Source: Holosporaceae bacterium (lineage in GTDB: Bacteria > Pseudomonadota > Alphaproteobacteria > UBA7879 > UBA5542). From it: a DNA stretch of 64,000 nt. Shown here piece by piece: positions 1 to 9,394 of the stretch (position 1 is the first letter of the stretch; each line of letters begins with the position of its first letter). The stretch is taken from positions 62,001 to 126,000 of the forward strand of contig CP060261.1 of assembly GCA_022646525.1 (NCBI GenBank), in the 5' to 3' direction. The translations under genes were made by a program, and so were the position numbers. The notes beneath the pieces were generated by a model that did no database searches, was not told the DNA's origin, and saw nothing but the letters and a program-made list of their open reading frames with translations.

Positions 1-406
1 AACACAGGCCTTAGGGGGAATGTGTTCATGCGGGGCAACACGTTTCAGTAAAGCAACTGCATCATCGTAAAAAGTCCCTGAATCAGCCATTGCCATAGCA
101 ATCATTTTTTTATGGTATTCACCCAAGGGACCTTCTCTTAAGCGTAACCTTTGAACAGCGTCCCACCTAATGGCTTCCACCCCTTTATATGCTTTAGGAT
201 CATGCCCGAATAAGCGTGATGCATCAGCACTAAGCGGTGCACTTCCCACATAGAGAGGGCGTTCTGGATGTAGACTTTGGGCCTTTAACCGCTGTGCAAG
301 ATGCTCTTCCAGCATAGCCTTAACCCTATCCATTTGTGCAGTTGCTGAAAAAGAAACAGTAATAAACAGTAATAAAGTATTAAAAAATTATTTTTTTTAG
401 CATCAT
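1..406 (-). CDS. Secreted hypothetical protein, 5' part only, frameshifted
   Basis: I do not recognise this protein. It opens at ATG 404-406 (a second ATG follows at once) with lysines and then a Leu/Ile/Phe-rich stretch ending Ser-Ala-Thr-Ala, which looks like a Sec signal peptide. A one-base slip in the A/T runs at about 381-400 splits the first codons from the rest. After it the frame stays open to the window edge for about 125 residues, beginning MDRVKAMLEEHL and containing several Ala-rich helical stretches. The 3' end lies outside the window. It is downstream of the tRNA pair on the same strand but separated from it by a probable terminator. No enzymatic motif is visible, so no function is proposed. 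Confidence 0.55.
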
Positions 407-569
407 AGGGGTCCTTTAATATATTGGAGCGACCAGATTCATCATGATTTATTGGTTTTTTTCGTTTATATTAAACCAATACAGATGTTAATAAGAAAAT
501 TTCTAAAAGATTTTAATAATTATAAAAAATATAGAAAAATAGTCCTCCACCCTACCAAAACGCCCCATG

Positions 570-594
570 AAAAAACCACCTTTCAATAGAAAGG
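570..594 (-). terminator. Weak rho-independent terminator after the tRNA pair
   Basis: On the minus strand a perfect 6-bp stem CCTTTC/GAAAGG with a 4-base loop (579-594) is followed after three bases by TTTTTT (complement of 570-575). It lies just downstream of tRNA-Asp and would end that transcript. The gap between stem and T-run lowers confidence. Confidence 0.4.
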
Positions 595-641
595 AAGCTT
601 AAGTTTAATTAAGAAATAATTAGGGAAACGTGCCAAATGAA

Positions 642-718
<77 letters not shown>

Positions 719-732
719 TATTTGGGGTAATG

Positions 733-807
733 TGGTGGGCGATGACGGGATTGAACCGCCGACCCTCTCGGTGTAAACGAGACGCTCTACCGCTGAGCTA
801 ATCGCCC
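733..807 (-). tRNA. tRNA-Val (TAC)
   Basis: A 75-base cloverleaf on the minus strand. The acceptor GGGCGAT pairs with ATCGCCC, the anticodon stem is TCTCG/CGAGA with loop TTTACAC giving anticodon TAC, the T-arm is intact, the discriminator is A, and CCA is encoded at 733-735. It sits between HU and tRNA-Asp, a Val-Asp pairing often seen in alphaproteobacteria. Confidence 0.96.
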
Positions 808-867
808 TTCACCACAAAAGTTGGTATAGCAAATAAAAGCGTTTGCTTCAATACAAAAGTGCTTTAA

Positions 868-1143
868 TTAGTTAGCAACTTCTTGTTTCAAGCCTTTTCC
901 TGCTCTAAACTTTGGAAGACGTGCCGCTTTGATTTTGATTTTTTCACCTGTGCGGGGGTTACGTCCTTCAGTTGCCTTACGATTTACAGTAGAGAATGTA
1001 CCGAAACCAACAACTCGTACGTCGCTGCCGCTCTTAAGAGCTTGTGCGATAGAGTCAAATACACCTTCAACTGCTTTTGCAGCTGAAACTTTTGATAAAC
1101 CTGCATTTTCTGCAACCTTAGCGATCAATTCATTTTTAGTCAC
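868..1143 (-). CDS. hup: HU-family DNA-binding protein
   Basis: A 91-residue histone-like nucleoid protein, the usual HU length. It binds DNA non-specifically as a dimer and bends it. The N-terminal helical half begins MTKNELIAKVAE. The conserved motif GFGTF and the DNA-gripping beta-arm signature GRNPRTGE are both present, followed by a basic C-terminus. The start is GTG at 1141-1143, preceded at good spacing by AGAGG. It is monocistronic by appearance, with its own promoter at 1193-1222, and the downstream tRNAs may be read from the same transcript. The frame is intact. IHF subunits share the fold, but the sequence is closer to HU. Confidence 0.95.
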   Translation of the reverse strand: MTKNELIAKVAENAGLSKVSAAKAVEGVFDSIAQALKSGSDVRVVGFGTFSTVNRKATEGRNPRTGEKIKIKAARLPKFRAGKGLKQEVAN

Positions 1144-1192
1144 TTTATGGCCTCTTTCTTTAAATAGTTAATATTAAATTTAAGTTATGTAT

Positions 1193-1222
1193 TAATAAGA
1201 GCGTTTTTTCCTGTTTAGTCAA
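1193..1222 (-). promoter_or_regulatory. Putative sigma-70 promoter of the HU gene
   Basis: On the minus strand TTGACT (1217-1222) is followed after 18 bases by TTATTA (1193-1198), about 50 bases upstream of the HU GTG start. The rest of 1223-1411 is AT-rich and I see no gene in it. Confidence 0.5.
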
Positions 1223-1411
1223 CGACATTTTCGCAAAAAAAACAAGGAAAACACTGAAAAAGAGGACTCTTTGTTTGAAAGACTCGATGTGATGGAAAAC
1301 AAGGACAAAACAGAAGATTTTGAACTAAAAAGTAACGTTATTTATTATGTAAATTAATGACTTCTTAATAAATGTTAGATCTTCAAAATAAACAACTGTT
1401 ATATATAAATT

Positions 1412-2202
1412 TTATTTTTTCTTCTTTTGTGCAACCACTAATAATCTCTGGCTATCTTTAGGCACAAAAGCACCACCCTCTATATCTAGTGTTTGCAAAA
1501 CAGAAAATCCATTTTTCTGAAGCATGCGCTCTAGCATTTTCAAACTGTAAACTTGTAGAGTTTGTGCCTCTCTATTAATAAACACTTGCCCATTCTTGTG
1601 TGTATGATGATGCGTGGTATAGGAAGAAAGAATCCCTGACGAGGTGACGACACTATATTGAATTTGACGATGAATTTTGTCTTTTTCTTTTACCTCCCAA
1701 TCAATTGTAAGCTGCTTAATATTGTCGTGGCAAAGTAGGCACTCTAGATTGAATATATCAAATACATATATCCCGCCAGAATTAAGGTTTTGATAGATAT
1801 TGTGCATGGCGCGTCCAAAGTCTTCTATCGTCAGGTGGCCAACAGCATTAAAAATTGTAATCACTGCATCAAAGCGCCCTAGGTGCGCTGTACGCATATC
1901 CCCTTCTTAACACATAAGAGATACGCCTATCAACTTTCTCCTGGGCTTTCTGGCGGCCTTTTCCAGCATTTTATTATTATATCAATGCCAACAACTTGAT
2001 ACCCTTTGTCCGCCAAGTAAAATACTTGGGATCCTGTTCCACATGATAAATCTAAGACAGTTTTCACCTGAGCCGCATTTAACACCCGTTCAAGCACTTT
2101 GTTTGTCTTTAAAGACCGAGATTCATTATAAGAATCATAAAGTGCAGCAGCCCCATCATAATGAGAATACTGGGCTGATTGATGTTTAGGTGTGTCGTTC
2201 AT
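1412..2202 (-). CDS. Class I SAM-dependent methyltransferase, frameshifted
   Basis: A probable small-molecule or protein methyltransferase of about 260 residues. The N-terminal part shows a typical lead-in (YDGAAALYDSYNESR) and motif I VLDLSCGTGSQ, followed by the acidic strand end VVGIDI that binds the SAM ribose. The later part shows GRFDAVITIFNAVGHL and a strand-helix region ending SQRLLVVAQ. Three single-base slips, near 1975, 1943 and 1910, break the reading frame between the halves. The ATG at 2200-2202 is used as the start; a TTG at 2226 is in frame upstream. Neither start has a clear ribosome-binding site. It stands alone after the rplQ terminator. It may be intact with read errors, or a real pseudogene. 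Confidence 0.7.
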
Positions 2203-2300
2203 TTTAAAAATATTGCTTTTTATCAACGGTTAAATCAGGCTTCCAGGCCACATTCACTAGCATAACGCCACCATGCACCTAAAAAGCAACCATTAAATAT

Positions 2301-2330
2301 AAAAAACCCGCAAAACATGCGGGTTTTTCA
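2301..2330 (-). terminator. Strong terminator closing the ribosomal supercluster
   Basis: A perfect inverted repeat ACCCGC/GCGGGT with a 7-base loop is flanked by A- and T-runs on both sides (2301-2330), so it could stop transcription in either direction. It lies 18 bases past the rplQ stop codon and marks the end of about 31 kb of same-strand genes. Confidence 0.85.
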
Positions 2331-2347
2331 AACTAAATTTGCACGAC

Positions 2348-2858
2348 CTATTTTTTAGGGCAACCTTCTTTTTAGCAGGCGCAGCTTTTTTTTGAAGAAG
2401 CCTTCTTTCTGACGCAACAGTTTCTTTAGGATTTTGATCAATCACTTTTCCTGCAGCAGCAGAAGCATCGTTACTGTTCACAACAACATCACTCGGACGA
2501 TCAACAAGTTCAATCACAGCCATTGGTGCTGAGTCACCATAACGGAACCCAGCTTTCACGATACGTGTATACCCACCTGGGCGTTTTTTATAACGGTCTG
2601 CCAAAGTTGTGATAAGCTTCGTCACAACATCATTGTTGTTGTTCAAGACTTAGAAGTGTACGGCGTGTATGAAGGCTTTGAGGGTCCTTCTTTGCCATTG
2701 TAATGTAACGCTCTACAATTGAACGCAAGTCTTTCGCTTTTGGCAATGTCGTTTTAATTTGTTTCATGCTCAAAAAGCGAGTTCGACATGTTCATAAACA
2801 TGGCCTTACGGTGGCTCGATGTCCGATTAAGCTTACGACCTGATAGTTTATGACGCAT
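2348..2858 (-). CDS. rplQ: Ribosomal protein L17, frameshifted
   Basis: L17 lines the exit-tunnel side of the 50S subunit. The start ATG at 2856-2858 has an AGGAG-type site and begins MRHKLSGRKLNRTSSHR, the family signature. Later blocks LPKAKDLRSIVERYIT and RYKKRPGGYTRI are also conserved. The frame is lost near 2750 and near 2645 and again in the A-run near 2351. Restoring the last gives a Lys-rich end and a TAG at 2348-2350 just before the terminator. A long Ala/Lys-rich tail is typical of alphaproteobacterial L17. It is the last gene of the alpha operon, 15 bases after rpoA. Confidence 0.93.
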
Positions 2859-2873
2859 TGTATTTCTCCTCGC

Positions 2874-3889
2874 TTAAAATGAGTCGTCAATTCTCTTTGA
2901 AAGCCCTTCAATGTCCTCTGGTGGGAATTGGGCACATCCATGCCTAAAGATAGGCCCATGGATACAAGAACTTGTTTTATTTCGTTTAAAGACTTTCGTC
3001 CAAAGTTTGGTGTTTTAAGCATTTCAGCTTCAGAACGCTGAACCAAATCACCGATATAAATAATGTTATCGTTTTTCAAGCAATTTGCCGCACGCACAGA
3101 AAGCTCAAGCTCAGAAACCTTGCGCAATAACGCGGGTGGGAAAGGAAGCTTACTTTCTTTCTCTTGCTCTTGCACTTCAACAGGATCGTCAAAGTTGATA
3201 AGCGGCGCAAATTGATCTTGTAGTACACGTGAAGAAAGTGCAACAGCATCTTCAGGCTTAACCGTACCGTTTGTTTCGATGTCAAGAATCAACTTGTCAT
3301 AGTCCGTTACCTGCCCAACACGTGTATTTTCAACATGGCACGCAACTTTTTTGATAGGGTTGAAAAGAGAGTCAACCGGAATCATGCCCACAGGGGTAGA
3401 CTCTGTACGGTGTTGCGCAGCAGGAACATACCCCTTGCCGTTTTCAACTGTCATCTCAATAGAAAGAGAAGCACCTTCATCCATGTGACAAATCACAAGA
3501 TCAGGATTCATAATTTCAACATCTGAACCCGTCTTAATCATACCAGCTGTTACAACGCCTGCACCTTTGTGCGTAAGATGAATTTTCTTAGCAGTGTCAG
3601 AGTGCAACTTAATCGCAAGTGACTTAAGGTTTAAAATAACGTCGGTCACATCTTCCATCACACCAGGAATAGAAGAGAATTCATGCACAACACCTTCAAT
3701 TTGTACATGTGTGACTGCAGCACCACGAATAGATGACAGCAATACACGACGCAAAGCGTTTCCAAGGGTTAACCCATATCCACGCTCAAGTGGCTCAACA
3801 ATAAGCCGCGCAATCTTGCCATCACTATCGATATTCTTAAGTTGAATGTCTTTTGGTTTAATTAGTTCTTGCCAGTTCTGTTGTATCAC
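2874..3889 (-). CDS. rpoA: RNA polymerase alpha subunit, one indel at C-terminus
   Basis: Alpha forms the dimer that seeds RNA polymerase assembly. I chose GTG at 3887-3889 because GGGAG lies at good spacing and the product then starts MIQQNWQELIKP; a longer upstream reading runs into the rpsK end. The N-terminal domain carries EPLERGYGLTLGNALRRVLL and the C-terminal domain carries NCLKNDNIIYIGDLVQRSE and LKTPNFGRKSLNEIKQ, which contact UP elements. A lost T near 2932 breaks the last 20 codons; restored, the product ends with an acidic helix and TAA at 2874-2876. Without the repair the frame would run into rplQ. Confidence 0.95.
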
Positions 3890-3923
3890 TTTAAACTCCC
3901 GCACTTTGAAAAAATCTATGACT

Positions 3924-4316
3924 CTAGACGCGACGACGCTTACGCGGACGCACACCATTGTGGGGCAACGGTGTTACATCGCGGATAGCAGAAACAGTAA
4001 AGCCAACACTTAAAAGTGCACGCAAAGCTGACTCACGACCAGATCCAGGCCCCTTTACCTGAACAGCCAGTGTTTTAACGCCATGCTCTTTTGCTTTACG
4101 ACCTACGTTTTCAGCAGCAATCTGGGCAGCAAATGGTGTTGATTTCTTAGAACCTTTAAATCCGTTTGCACCAGCTGTCGACCAAGCAATGGTATTGCCC
4201 TGAAGATCTGTAATATTAATAACTGTGTTGTTAAATGTAGAGTTAATGTGCGCCATAGCAGAAGGAATGTTCTTCTTTTCACGACGCCGCAATTTGGTAG
4301 TTCCTGTTTGTGCCAT
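3924..4316 (-). CDS. rpsK: Ribosomal protein S11
   Basis: S11 sits on the platform of the 30S subunit near the mRNA exit. The product has 130 residues, the family norm, and an intact frame. Diagnostic blocks are HINSTFNNTVINITD, GFKGSKKSTPFAAQ, the loop KGPGSGRESALRAL and the basic end VRPRKRRRV. It follows rpsM by 12 bases in the alpha operon. Confidence 0.98.
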   Translation of the reverse strand: MAQTGTTKLRRREKKNIPSAMAHINSTFNNTVINITDLQGNTIAWSTAGANGFKGSKKSTPFAAQIAAENVGRKAKEHGVKTLAVQVKGPGSGRESALRALLSVGFTVSAIRDVTPLPHNGVRPRKRRRV

Positions 4317-4328
4317 TCTCTAAATTCC

Positions 4329-4703
4329 TTATACCGCTTTCTTCTTGCCAGCAATTGGTTTCGCTTTACCCTTACGTGTACGTGCATTCGTATGCGTACG
4401 CTGCCCTCTTGTTGGCAAGCCTTTACGGTGACGCAAACCACGATAGCACCCAAGGTCAACAAGGCGTTTAATGTTCATCGACACAAAGCGACGCAAGTCA
4501 CCTTCAACCTGATGGTCACGGTCAATAATATCTCGGATCGTTGACAACTCAGACTCGGTCAATTCATGCATTCTTTGTTCAGGCTTAATCTTAGCCTTCA
4601 CACAAATTTCCGCAGACTTGGTTTTGCCAATTCCATAAATGTAAGTCAGGGCAATCTCAACTCTTTTCTTGGTTGGGACGTTCACACCAGCAATACGAGC
4701 CAC
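4329..4703 (-). CDS. rpsM: Ribosomal protein S13
   Basis: S13 is a head protein of the 30S subunit that bridges to the 50S and touches the P-site tRNA through its tail. The 124-residue product begins MARIAGVNVPTKKR and contains the helix-two-turn-helix segment YIYGIGKTKSAEIC and the late motif GLPTRGQRTHTNARTRKG. The frame is intact. It directly follows adk; no infA or rpmJ gene is inserted here, as is usual in alphaproteobacteria. Confidence 0.98.
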   Translation of the reverse strand: MARIAGVNVPTKKRVEIALTYIYGIGKTKSAEICVKAKIKPEQRMHELTESELSTIRDIIDRDHQVEGDLRRFVSMNIKRLVDLGCYRGLRHRKGLPTRGQRTHTNARTRKGKAKPIAGKKKAV

Positions 4704-4785
4704 TCTTTAAACTCCTTAAACAACTTAAATATAATTACGACTTCCAAAATTTCTATAGAGAAAATAAGGAATAGTCAAGTCTATT

Positions 4786-5441
4786 CTACAAATTCAGGGA
4801 ATGAGAAACATCTGTGAAGATGTCTTCCACACGCCTCATCGCATCTACTTTTACCAAAAAGCTTGTCTTTTCATAAAATGGGAGAAGAGGACCTGTTCGC
4901 TCGTTATAGAGACGAATCCGCTCACCCACATGCGCAATATCATCATCTTTTCTTTTAGAAAACGAGGTATGACCACATGCATCGCAGACATTATCTACCT
5001 TGGGCTTTTTGTAATAATGGTTATAACTAGCACCACATTGCGCACATGTAAAGCGCCCAGAGAGTCTTTTTTGTTAAAATTTCTTCTGGCAGAAAGAAAT
5101 AAATCACTTTTTTCAAGCTGGCTGCCTGAATGATTCAAATAATTCTCAAACCACTTGCCTTGGGTTAATGTGCGCGGGAACCCATCTAAAATAAAGCCTG
5201 GTCGATCTGATCTCTCTGTTAAGTATGACACCAGCATATCTTCTATTAAAGAATCCTCGATGAAGCCGCCTTTTTCAATAATCCCCTTTGCCTGCTTGCC
5301 AAGAGGTGTACCAGCCTCAATTTCCGCCCGAAGCACAGCGCCTGTTGAAACGTGGTCGTAACCCAGCTTATCGCGCAGCAAAGTCGCCTGCGTCCCCTTA
5401 CCGCACCCGGGAGGGCCTATAAAGATAATATACTTAGGCAT
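4786..5441 (-). CDS. adk: Adenylate kinase with zinc lid, frameshifted
   Basis: Converts AMP and ATP to two ADP in the cytoplasm. The product starts MPKYIIFIGPPGCGKGTQ, with the P-loop at residues 9-17. The AMP-binding part carries GFILDGFPRTLTQ. One slip near 5080-5110 breaks the frame before the lid. In the restored frame the lid contains CAQCG and CDACG, four cysteines that form the zinc-binding lid of Gram-positive-type and alphaproteobacterial enzymes, followed by RIRLYNERTGPLLPFY. The stop is TAG at 4786-4788. It follows secY by one base (start at 5441, secY stop at 5443), so translation is probably coupled. Confidence 0.94.
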
Positions 5442-5442
5442 T

Positions 5443-6768
5443 CTAACGTTTCTTGAGATTAAACCGTGACTTCTTGAGCAATCCTTCATACTGATACGCA
5501 AGCAAGTGAGAATGCACTTGTGCCACCGTATCCATGGTTACGCTTACGACGATTAATAAGCTTGTGCCTCCTAAATAGAATGGAAGCGCATATTTTGCTT
5601 TGATCAGTTCTGGGATAATACACACAGCGACAAGATAAGCCGCACCCACAACCGTTAAGCGTGTCAAAACATAGTCTAGATATTCGGCTGTACTAGACCC
5701 TGGGCGAATACCTGGAATAAAGCTGCCTGATTTCTTAAGGTTATCAGCTGTTTCTTCAGGATTGAAAACAAGCGCCGTATAAAAGAACGCAAAGAATGTA
5801 ATGAACAAACTATAAAGAATAATGTAAATAGGACGCCCTGGTTGCATGTGAAAAATAATTTTTTGCAACCATTCGTTTTGCACATCAAGCCCCCCCAAAA
5901 CAGTCATGGGCAGTAACAAAAGAGAGCTTGCAAAAATGGCTGGAATTACGCCTGCATTGTTAATCTTCAAGGGTAAGTGCGAACTTTCACCACCAAACAC
6001 TTTTTGCCCCATCTGTCTTTTGGGTTGCTGAATCACCAACTTCAGCTGTGCACGTTCAATAAATACAATGAATGCAATAATGGCAGCCAAAAGCGCCAAG
6101 ATGAAAAGAATAAAGGTTGCGTGATATTCACCTTCACGGCCTAAGTCTATCATTTTCAACGCGGCCTGAGGCAGGTTTGCAACGATACCCGAAAAGATAA
6201 TCAACGAAATACCATTCCCAATACCACGTGATGTGATTTGCTCTCCAAGCCACACAAGGAACATCGTACTACCCACAATAGTGATCACTGTTGATATTTG
6301 AAAGAATAGGCCAGGATCAAGAACAGCTTGCTGGCTTTCAAGGGTTTTTGCTAATGCAAACGCTTGAACAGAAGATAAGATAACCGTCCCATATCGGGTG
6401 TATTGGTTAAGTTTTTTACGCCCAGATTCTCCTTCTTTACGCAAAGACTGCCAAGCCGGATACACAGCCCCTAACAGCTGCACAATAATGCTTGCCGTAA
6501 TGTACGGCATAATGTTTAGGGCAAAAATTGTCATACGCCACAAGGCACCCCCAGAAAACATATCAACCATCCCAAGAATGCCTGATGCATTTCGCTTAGC
6601 AATTGAGGTGATAACACCCATATCAATGCCAGGAAGGGGAATATAAGTACCAAGGCGATAAATAATAAGCGCACCTAGCGTAAACCAGATGCGTTTCTTA
6701 AGTTCTTCTGCCTTTGAAAAAAGACCAAAATTTAAATTTGAAGCCAGTTGCTCTGCCGCTGAAGACAT
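5443..6768 (-). CDS. secY: Preprotein translocase subunit SecY
   Basis: SecY is the channel subunit of the Sec translocon in the inner membrane. The intact 441-residue product has about ten hydrophobic segments, beginning with one at roughly residues 29-47 that ends RLGTYIPLPGIDM. Conserved loops include GDMFSGGALWRMTIFALNIMP-like and the segment GIRPGSSTAEYL before the last helices. The basic tail FNLKKR is cytoplasmic. Its position between rplO and adk is the normal place in the spc operon, and SecE is encoded at the other end of the same cluster. Confidence 0.98.
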   Translation of the reverse strand: MSSAAEQLASNLNFGLFSKAEELKKRIWFTLGALIIYRLGTYIPLPGIDMGVITSIAKRNASGILGMVDMFSGGALWRMTIFALNIMPYITASIIVQLLGAVYPAWQSLRKEGESGRKKLNQYTRYGTVILSSVQAFALAKTLESQQAVLDPGLFFQISTVITIVGSTMFLVWLGEQITSRGIGNGISLIIFSGIVANLPQAALKMIDLGREGEYHATFILFILALLAAIIAFIVFIERAQLKLVIQQPKRQMGQKVFGGESSHLPLKINNAGVIPAIFASSLLLLPMTVLGGLDVQNEWLQKIIFHMQPGRPIYIILYSLFITFFAFFYTALVFNPEETADNLKKSGSFIPGIRPGSSTAEYLDYVLTRLTVVGAAYLVAVCIIPELIKAKYALPFYLGGTSLLIVVSVTMDTVAQVHSHLLAYQYEGLLKKSRFNLKKR

Positions 6769-6795
6769 GTTAACCCTTTACAAAAATTATCGATT

Positions 6796-7302
6796 TTATT
6801 CTTTTGTTTCTGACTTAGGTGTCGCTGATTTTGGCTGAGAAAGCTTAATTACGCCACCATTTTTCTCAACAGCTGTAACGGCCGCTTTGGATGCATGATC
6901 AGCCTCTAGAGTGATTTTAGACTTAAATTCACCTTTAGCCAAAACTCGAACAGCGCTTTTCTCGCTGCGAATCAAACCTGCCTTCGACAGAAGTGATGCC
7001 GTAATAACAGAAGCAGCTGAGATTTTTTTTGCATCAATCGCAGTTTGCAAAGCACCCAAGTTTAAAATTTCTTTTTGGTCACCACGCACAAACCCACGCT
7101 TGAAACCACGCTTTGGCACACGAAGTTGAATAGGCATTTGACCGCCTTCAAAGCCTTTAATGGCAACACCAGAACGTGCTTTTTGTCCTTTTTGTCCATG
7201 ACCACAAGTTTTTCCAAGACCAGATCCAATACCACGCCCCACACGCTTGCGTGGAGCAGTTGAACCTTGATTGTCACGAATTTTGTTTAACTGCATTGTC
7301 AT
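6796..7302 (-). CDS. rplO: Ribosomal protein L15
   Basis: A late-assembly 50S protein. The intact 168-residue product contains RKRVGRGIGSGLGKTCGHG and KARSGVAIKGFEGGQMP, the glycine-rich RNA-binding N-terminal part. The C-terminus continues past the usual end with a Lys/Pro/Ser tail (SATPKSETKE). The ATG at 7300-7302 is favoured over the ATG two codons later because AGGA lies eight bases upstream. Confidence 0.97.
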   Translation of the reverse strand: MTMQLNKIRDNQGSTAPRKRVGRGIGSGLGKTCGHGQKGQKARSGVAIKGFEGGQMPIQLRVPKRGFKRGFVRGDQKEILNLGALQTAIDAKKISAASVITASLLSKAGLIRSEKSAVRVLAKGEFKSKITLEADHASKAAVTAVEKNGGVIKLSQPKSATPKSETKE

Positions 7303-7306
7303 TTTA

Positions 7307-7489
7307 TTAATCCTTTACCTGAACAAGATGATGAACTTTCTTAATCATTCCTCGAACGGAAGGCGTGTCTTCAACTTGCACAACTTTGTTCATTTTACCA
7401 AGCCCAAGGCCCTTCAAACAAAGTTCTTGATAATCTTTACGCCCAATAGGGCTTCCAGTCTGCCGAACAGAAATCATTTTTTTACTCAT
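7307..7489 (-). CDS. rpmD: Ribosomal protein L30
   Basis: A small 50S protein of 60 residues starting MSKKMISVRQTGSPIGRK. The block LCLKGLGLGKMNKVVQ and VRGMIKKVHHLV are family features. The start ATG overlaps the end of rpsE by eight bases, which suggests translational coupling. The frame is intact. Confidence 0.96.
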   Translation of the reverse strand: MSKKMISVRQTGSPIGRKDYQELCLKGLGLGKMNKVVQVEDTPSVRGMIKKVHHLVQVKD

Positions 7490-8043
7490 TTGCGGCCTCT
7501 TCACCCTTTGCCGTCTTAGACAAAGTTTCACGGTTGTTCACAATTTCGGCAATCTTCTTTCCACGACGCGCCGCAATCTGGCGCGGAGATGAAACTTTTT
7601 TCAGCGCATCAAACGTTGCCTTGATCATGTTGTGCGGGTTTGCTGTGCCCACAGACTTTGCCACAACATCATGAATACCAAGCACTTCAAAAATAGCACG
7701 CATCGGCCCACCAGCCTTGATACCTGTTCCAACGTCAGCTGAACGAATCACAACCTTACCGGCACCATAGTGACCACGCAAATCATGGTGCACAGTGCGC
7801 CCCTCGCGAAGAGGAACACGAATCATAGATTTTTGAGCTTTATCATTTGCCTTACGAATCGCATCAGGCACCTCAGCTGCCTTACCAAGACCATACCCCA
7901 CACGGCCCTTCGTATCACCAACAACAACAAGTGCTGAGAAGGAAAAGTTTTTTCCCCTTTTACAACTTTTTGCAACACGGTTGATACCGACGAGCTTGTC
8001 AACAATACCGGTTTCTGCTTTTTCTACTTTTTTCACGGGTCAT
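7482..8043 (-). CDS. rpsE: Ribosomal protein S5, start moved, hidden indels
   Basis: S5 sits at the mRNA entry and contributes to decoding fidelity. An unbroken frame starts at GTG 8036, but the ATG at 8041-8043 has GGAAG four bases upstream, and adding one A to the run at 8028-8033 joins it in frame, giving the expected MTRE start. Residues reading SCKRG near 7950-7975 should be VVKGG: one extra A and one missing G there compensate each other. The remainder is conserved, including FSALVVVGDTKGRVGYGLGK and the double-stranded-RNA-binding fold. It is followed by rpmD with overlap. Confidence 0.94.
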
Positions 8044-8057
8044 GGTTCTTCCTTAAA

Positions 8058-8425
8058 CTAAAAATCTAATCCGCCAGAGCGCGCACCCATTGCCAATGCC
8101 TTTACACGGCCATGGTAAGGGTATGGGCCACGGTCAAAAACAACACCGCCAACACCAGCTTTCTTTGCATCGTTCTGCAATTTCTTTACCAACGGGCTTC
8201 TGCCGCTTCTACGTCCCAACCCTTCTTAATTCTTGAGCGAAGAGTCTGATCAATTGTAGATGCAGAAACAACTGTAATTCCTTTTTCGTCGTCAATAATC
8301 TGCGCATAAATATGCTGATTCGAGCGAAAAACCGATAGACGTGGTTTTTTCACTTTCATAGAAGACTTAACCGCATAACGGTTTCTTTTTTGTCGACGTA
8401 AATATAAAGCTCTTTTACTTGTCAT
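8058..8425 (-). CDS. rplR: Ribosomal protein L18, one indel
   Basis: L18 binds 5S rRNA. The product begins MTSKRALYLRRQKRNRY and carries KPRLSVFRSNQHIYAQIIDD. A missing base near 8190 breaks the frame after VEAAEAR; restored, it continues through VVFDRGPYPYHGRVKALA and ends GLDF before TAG at 8058-8060. The N-terminal ATG at 8423-8425 overlaps the rplF stop region by spacing of one base, consistent with coupling. Confidence 0.95.
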
Positions 8426-8426
8426 C

Positions 8427-8966
8427 TTACTTCTTCTTACCTTCCTTACGGAGTAAACGTTCATCAGCATACTTAATGCCTTTACCTTTATATGGCTCAG
8501 GCGGACGGAAAGATCGAATTTCTGCAGCCGTCTGACCAACAAGTTGGCGACTTGCCCCAGAAATTTTAATCATCGTTGGTTTCTCACACTTAATTGAAAT
8601 ACCTTGAGGCACTGCATATTTAACTTCGTGGCTAAAACCTAGTTGCAAAACAAGATCTTGGCCTTGCACAGCCGCACGATAACCAACACCCACAATTTCT
8701 AAATCAATGTCAAAACCCTTGTGCACACCTTCAACAAGGTTCGCAACCAAACTGCGTGTTGTTCCCCACATGGAACGAGCAACTTTAGAGTTCCCTTTTG
8801 GAGAAACCAAAACAGCACCAGATTCAACCTTCACGGAAACCATATCATGGATACCAAGTGAAAGCTCACCCACAGTACCTTTTGCTTTTAACAAGCCTTC
8901 AGACACCATAAGGTCAACCGTGACCCCATCAGGAATAGAAACTGGATTTTTACCAACTCGTGACAT
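8427..8966 (-). CDS. rplF: Ribosomal protein L6
   Basis: L6 lies near the sarcin-ricin loop of the 50S subunit. The intact 179-residue product starts MSRVGKNPVSIPDGV and ends with the signature PEPYKGKGIKYADERLLRKE, which matches the family end. Two repeats of the L6 fold are visible as alternating Gly-rich strands. It lies 15 bases after rpsH. Confidence 0.98.
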   Translation of the reverse strand: MSRVGKNPVSIPDGVTVDLMVSEGLLKAKGTVGELSLGIHDMVSVKVESGAVLVSPKGNSKVARSMWGTTRSLVANLVEGVHKGFDIDLEIVGVGYRAAVQGQDLVLQLGFSHEVKYAVPQGISIKCEKPTMIKISGASRQLVGQTAAEIRSFRPPEPYKGKGIKYADERLLRKEGKKK

Positions 8967-8981
8967 AATTTATAAACCTTT

Positions 8982-9380
8982 TTAAAACACCCGACACAGA
9001 ACTTCGCCACCCGCATTCATTTTTCTTGCAGCAGCATCTGATACAACACCCTTAGACGTCGAAAGAACATAAATACCTAGTCCATTCGATGGACGGTCCA
9101 AATCCTGGATAGACGCATAAGTACGACGACCTGGCTTTGATACCCGTTCCAAAGTCTGTATAACAGGCTCACCTTCGTAATACTTAAGCTCCACATCAAT
9201 GCGAGATACGCCAGCGCGGATTTCCTTCACTTTGTAGGCCCGAATGTACCCTTCATCTTTCAAAACATCAAGTATATCTTTGCCAATTTTAGAATAAAGA
9301 CACTCAACCACAGCCTTACGAGCACGGTGCCCGTTACGCATACGTGATAAGAGGTCTGCAATTGGATCTGTCATTGTCAT
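8982..9380 (-). CDS. rpsH: Ribosomal protein S8
   Basis: S8 binds helix 21 of 16S rRNA and also its own operon mRNA in other bacteria, repressing the spc operon. The 132-residue intact product begins MTMTDPIADLLSRMRNGH and has the C-terminal signature GLGIYVLSTSKGVVSDAAAR. It follows rpsN by 14 bases. No clear S8-binding mimic is evident by eye in the rplE leader. Confidence 0.98.
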   Translation of the reverse strand: MTMTDPIADLLSRMRNGHRARKAVVECLYSKIGKDILDVLKDEGYIRAYKVKEIRAGVSRIDVELKYYEGEPVIQTLERVSKPGRRTYASIQDLDRPSNGLGIYVLSTSKGVVSDAAARKMNAGGEVLCRVF

Positions 9381-9394
9381 TTTCTAAACCTTTT

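Noticed and set aside
3890..3958. Upstream-extended rpoA start
   Set aside because: The extra codons overlap the rpsK end and have no family similarity; the GTG at 3889 has a good ribosome-binding site.
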